From positions 1 to 15,611 of the forward strand of contig CALFSK010000065.1 of the NCBI GenBank assembly GCA_937916845.1: DNA of 15,611 nucleotides. The letters are read 5' to 3'. Under the pieces are notes generated by a model. That model had not been told where the DNA came from. It ran no database searches and was given only the letters and a program-made list of their open reading frames with translations. Position 1 is the stretch's first letter. Each line of letters starts with the position of its first letter. Shown piece after piece: positions 13,475 to 15,611 of this stretch. Both the position numbers and the translations under genes were made by a program. Source of the DNA: an uncultured Lactobacillus sp. (GTDB lineage Bacteria; Bacillota; Bacilli; Lactobacillales; Lactobacillaceae).

Positions 13475-13508
13475 CGACCTGTTCACGTTCGTGTCAGGTC
13501 GCTTTTTT
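13475..13508 (+). terminator. Rho-independent terminator after argR
   Basis: CGACCT (13475-13480) pairs with AGGTCG (13496-13501), with inner CACG / CGTG (13484-13487, 13490-13493), followed by a run of seven T from 13503. Confidence 0.92.
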
Positions 13509-13572
13509 TAGACGACGACGTAGATTGAATCGGTAGGAAAAACGTTTAATTGAGTTTCAGGAGGGTATCGGT

Positions 13573-15267
13573 GTGTTACAAGAATTATCAATTACAAATT
13601 TTGCTATCATCGAACATTTAGACATTGCATTTGAAAATGGCATGACCGTACTGACCGGGGAAACCGGGGCTGGTAAATCGATCATCATTGATGCGGTCGG
13701 TCTGTTAGCCGGCGGTCGCGGGTCCCAGGAATTCATTCGGACCGGCGCCGATAAAGCGGTGCTACAAGGGATGTTTATTTTACCGGCCGATGGCGTTACC
13801 GCTAAGATGTTGGACGAAGCCGGAATTGACCACACGGACAACACGGTCATCTTGCAACGTGAAATTGCCAAAAGTGGGCGTAACACTTGTCGAATCAACG
13901 GGATGTTAGTCAATACGACGACGTTGAAACGGATTGGCGAGACCATTGTCGATATTCATGGCCAAAATGAACACCAAGAATTGATGCAACCAGAAAAGCA
14001 CCTGGGGTTACTAGATGAATTTGCGACGGCCAAGATTCGTAAGCTCAAACGGCAATATACCGAACAATACCACGATTACCAGCAGTTAAATCAGGAACTC
14101 TGCCAAAAAAACGCCAACGAAAAAGAATGGGCGCAACGGTTGGATATGCTGAATTTTCAGGTGGACGAGATTGCGGCGGCCCAAGTTAAAGTCGGTGAAG
14201 AAGCTGAGTTAACAGCCGAACGGGATCGGCTAGATAATTATCAGACCATTAACCAGGCTTTGCAGCAAAGCTATACCCTCCTTGCAGCCGGTGAGGAAAC
14301 GCAGGGCGCGGTCGACATGGTCGGAACGGCCATGAACGCGTTGGAACCGATTGCGAATTTGGACCCCGCGTTTAATGAAATCGCCATGAACGTTAAGAAT
14401 GCGTTTTATGGACTCCAGGATGCGTCTGGTCAAATTTCCAACCAATTAGATCTGCAAGAATTCGATGAGGGACGTTTAGATGAAATTGAGCAACGATTAG
14501 ACGTTCTCAGTCAGCTGAAGCGCAAATACGGTGACTCTGAGCAACAAATTTTGGATTACTACCAAAAAATTGCCGCGGAACTGGCCAAAATGACCGATTC
14601 TGAAGAGAACAGCGAAGGCCTGTCTCAGCGCGTTACTGAGCAAAAGCAAGCGTTACTCAAGACCGGGGAAGCGTTGTCCGATCGCAGACGGACGGCGGCT
14701 AAGTCACTCCAACGGCAAATTCATCAAGAATTAAAAGACTTGTATATGGATAAAGCCGTCTTTGAAGTTCGTTTTAAACCGACGAATGGACAGATTTTTC
14801 GGAGTGGTTTGGATAGCGTTGAATTTTATATTCAAACGAACCCCGGTGAAAAGATGCGGCCGCTGGCGAAGATTGCGTCTGGGGGGGAACTTTCCCGGAT
14901 GATGTTGGCGTTAAAGACCATTTTTTCCGAATCACAGGGGATTACGAGTATTATTTTTGATGAAGTTGACACGGGGGTCAGTGGCCGGGTGGCACAAGCC
15001 ATTGCTGAAAAGATCAGTGGCATTGCCCGGTTCTCACAAGTGTTATGTATCACGCATTTACCACAAGTTGCGGCGATGAGTGACCACCATTACTTTATTG
15101 CGAAAAAGATCACGGGTAACCGGACTAAGACGAGTGTGACGAAGTTGACTGACCACCGCCGGGTCCAAGAGTTAGCCCGGATGTTAGCCGGAACGAAGGT
15201 CACTAAACTATCAGTGGAACACGCTGAAGAACTGTTGCGGTTAGCCAGTGAAGCTAAAGTCGAATAA
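13573..15267 (+). CDS. recN: DNA repair protein RecN
   Basis: 564 residues from GTG 13573, with AGGAGGG (13559-13565) 7 nt upstream. It is an SMC-like ATPase acting early in double-strand-break repair. Walker A is GETGAGKS (29-36), the ABC signature is GGELSRMML (about 437-445) and Walker B is SIIFDEVDTGVSG with Asp463-Glu464. The middle (about 155-380) is helical and coiled-coil. The conserved block ITHLPQVAAMSDHHYFI follows near 490-506. In Bacillus recN is LexA-controlled; I see no clear LexA box in the 65 bp between the argR terminator and the start, though the gap is short. Length is normal. Confidence 0.98.
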   Translation: MLQELSITNFAIIEHLDIAFENGMTVLTGETGAGKSIIIDAVGLLAGGRGSQEFIRTGADKAVLQGMFILPADGVTAKMLDEAGIDHTDNTVILQREIAKSGRNTCRINGMLVNTTTLKRIGETIVDIHGQNEHQELMQPEKHLGLLDEFATAKIRKLKRQYTEQYHDYQQLNQELCQKNANEKEWAQRLDMLNFQVDEIAAAQVKVGEEAELTAERDRLDNYQTINQALQQSYTLLAAGEETQGAVDMVGTAMNALEPIANLDPAFNEIAMNVKNAFYGLQDASGQISNQLDLQEFDEGRLDEIEQRLDVLSQLKRKYGDSEQQILDYYQKIAAELAKMTDSEENSEGLSQRVTEQKQALLKTGEALSDRRRTAAKSLQRQIHQELKDLYMDKAVFEVRFKPTNGQIFRSGLDSVEFYIQTNPGEKMRPLAKIASGGELSRMMLALKTIFSESQGITSIIFDEVDTGVSGRVAQAIAEKISGIARFSQVLCITHLPQVAAMSDHHYFIAKKITGNRTKTSVTKLTDHRRVQELARMLAGTKVTKLSVEHAEELLRLASEAKVE

Positions 15268-15274
15268 TTATCCA

Positions 15275-15475
15275 AAAGAGTGGGGCAAAAGGCGGTCAGT
15301 TTGTGAGCAATAACGTAAAATCAGCGATTATTCCTAGGTTTGGAATGGTCGCTGATTTTGGGTTAAGCAGAACAAATTGCCTTCTGTCCCACGTTTCGAC
15401 CATAGTAATAAGGAAAGCCATTCTGAAATAGTTGATATTTCTGAATGGCTTTTTGCGTTTTGTCTCCCACTCTTT
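15275..15475. repeat. Nested imperfect palindrome, about 200 bp, downstream of recN
   Basis: The outer arms AAAGAGTGGG (15275-15284) and CCCACTCTTT (15466-15475) enclose two hairpins. Hairpin 1: GTGGGGCAAAAGGC (15280-15293) against GCCTTCTGTCCCAC (15379-15392), with a perfect inner 11-bp stem AAAATCAGCGA (15317-15327) / TCGCTGATTTT (15349-15359) and ATTCC / GGAAT. Hairpin 2: AAAGCCATTC-T-GAAATA (15414-15430) against TATTTC-T-GAATGGCTTT (15436-15452), followed by T, a good rightward terminator. I see no gene in it. GTGGGxCA-type palindromes are, from memory, common in L. plantarum intergenic regions, so this may be a dispersed element that also terminates recN. Confidence 0.8.
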
Positions 15476-15559
15476 AGTGATTGTGAATATTAGCGCATAA
15501 AAAGCAGTTCTGTGCCCGAAATTCCGCATTTACATGGCATGTTGTTTGCAATTTACTTT

Positions 15560-15611
15560 GGCTCTTTGTCAACGGCTGTTGATGAGGAACTTTATGAGGA
15601 AACCAATTCAT
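15560..15611. mobile_element. Possible insertion-sequence end at the contig edge
   Basis: The stretch starting GGCTCTTTGTCAACGGCTG (15560) resembles, from memory, terminal inverted repeats of ISL3-type elements in lactic acid bacteria, which begin with GG and a CTCTTTGTCAA-like core. TCAAC / GTTGA (15569-15573, 15578-15582) is a small internal dyad. The contig ends 30 bases later, as expected when assembly breaks in a multicopy IS. Only the edge is visible, with no transposase. The gap 15476-15559 before it shows nothing I can name. Confidence 0.35.

Noticed and set aside
15296..15529. 77-codon minus-strand frame downstream of recN
   Set aside because: It runs through the nested palindrome, has no ribosome site and its sequence changes with the repeat structure; better explained as repeat DNA.
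15535..15611. Rightward frame open to the contig end from ATG near 15534
   Set aside because: Too short to judge, no ribosome site, and it overlaps the putative IS end.

Overview
The window looks like a chromosomal contig of a lactobacillus, most probably of the Lactiplantibacillus plantarum group. The gene order rplU-prp-rpmA / pepP-efp-asp23-nusB / folD-xseA-xseB-ispA-tlyA / argR-recN is a classic low-GC Gram-positive housekeeping block, and the protein sequences read as lactobacillar. The species is inferred from recall, not from a search. Bases 1-26 are not biological: they match the Nextera transposase adapter and mosaic end, so the left edge is an assembly or library artefact.

Layout. 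(1) 27 to about 2470 is accessory DNA that looks like the right end of a prophage. It holds the C-terminus of a LysM endolysin, an AT-rich cargo gene for a membrane protein with a C-terminal Nudix domain, a bidirectional terminator, and a leftward cluster of three very small genes: a 74-aa HTH protein, a 31-aa membrane peptide and a 42-aa membrane peptide. A good rightward promoter points antisense into the 42-aa gene, and GTGTAC-containing repeats lie upstream of it. This accessory DNA abuts the 3' end of a tRNA-Arg(UCU) gene, a typical integration site. (2) 2544-4735 holds the tRNA with a perfect consensus promoter, a two-TM PH-like membrane protein, two small proteins (41 aa membrane, 51 aa basic) and a TetR-family regulator with a likely self-operator. 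(3) 4745-5897 is the L21/Prp/L27 ribosomal operon with a structured leader; Prp removes the N-terminal extension of L27. (4) 5970-8682 is pepP, efp, asp23 family and nusB. (5) 8726-12914 is a tightly overlapped run: folD (one-carbon), xseA/xseB (exonuclease VII), ispA (prenyl diphosphate), tlyA (rRNA methyltransferase). (6) 12932-15267 is argR with a possible ARG box, then recN. (7) 15268-15611 has no gene I can support. It carries a nested imperfect palindrome of about 200 bp and, at the very end, what may be the terminal inverted repeat of an insertion sequence where the contig breaks.

The least ordinary part is 443-2470. The Nudix/four-TM protein is a plausible phage-carried defence or conversion gene. 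The three-peptide cluster has the layout of a type I-like toxin locus next to a translationally coupled membrane-peptide/HTH pair. Both ideas are inference from architecture only. The right-hand 11 kb is conserved housekeeping; its interest lies mainly in regulatory details.
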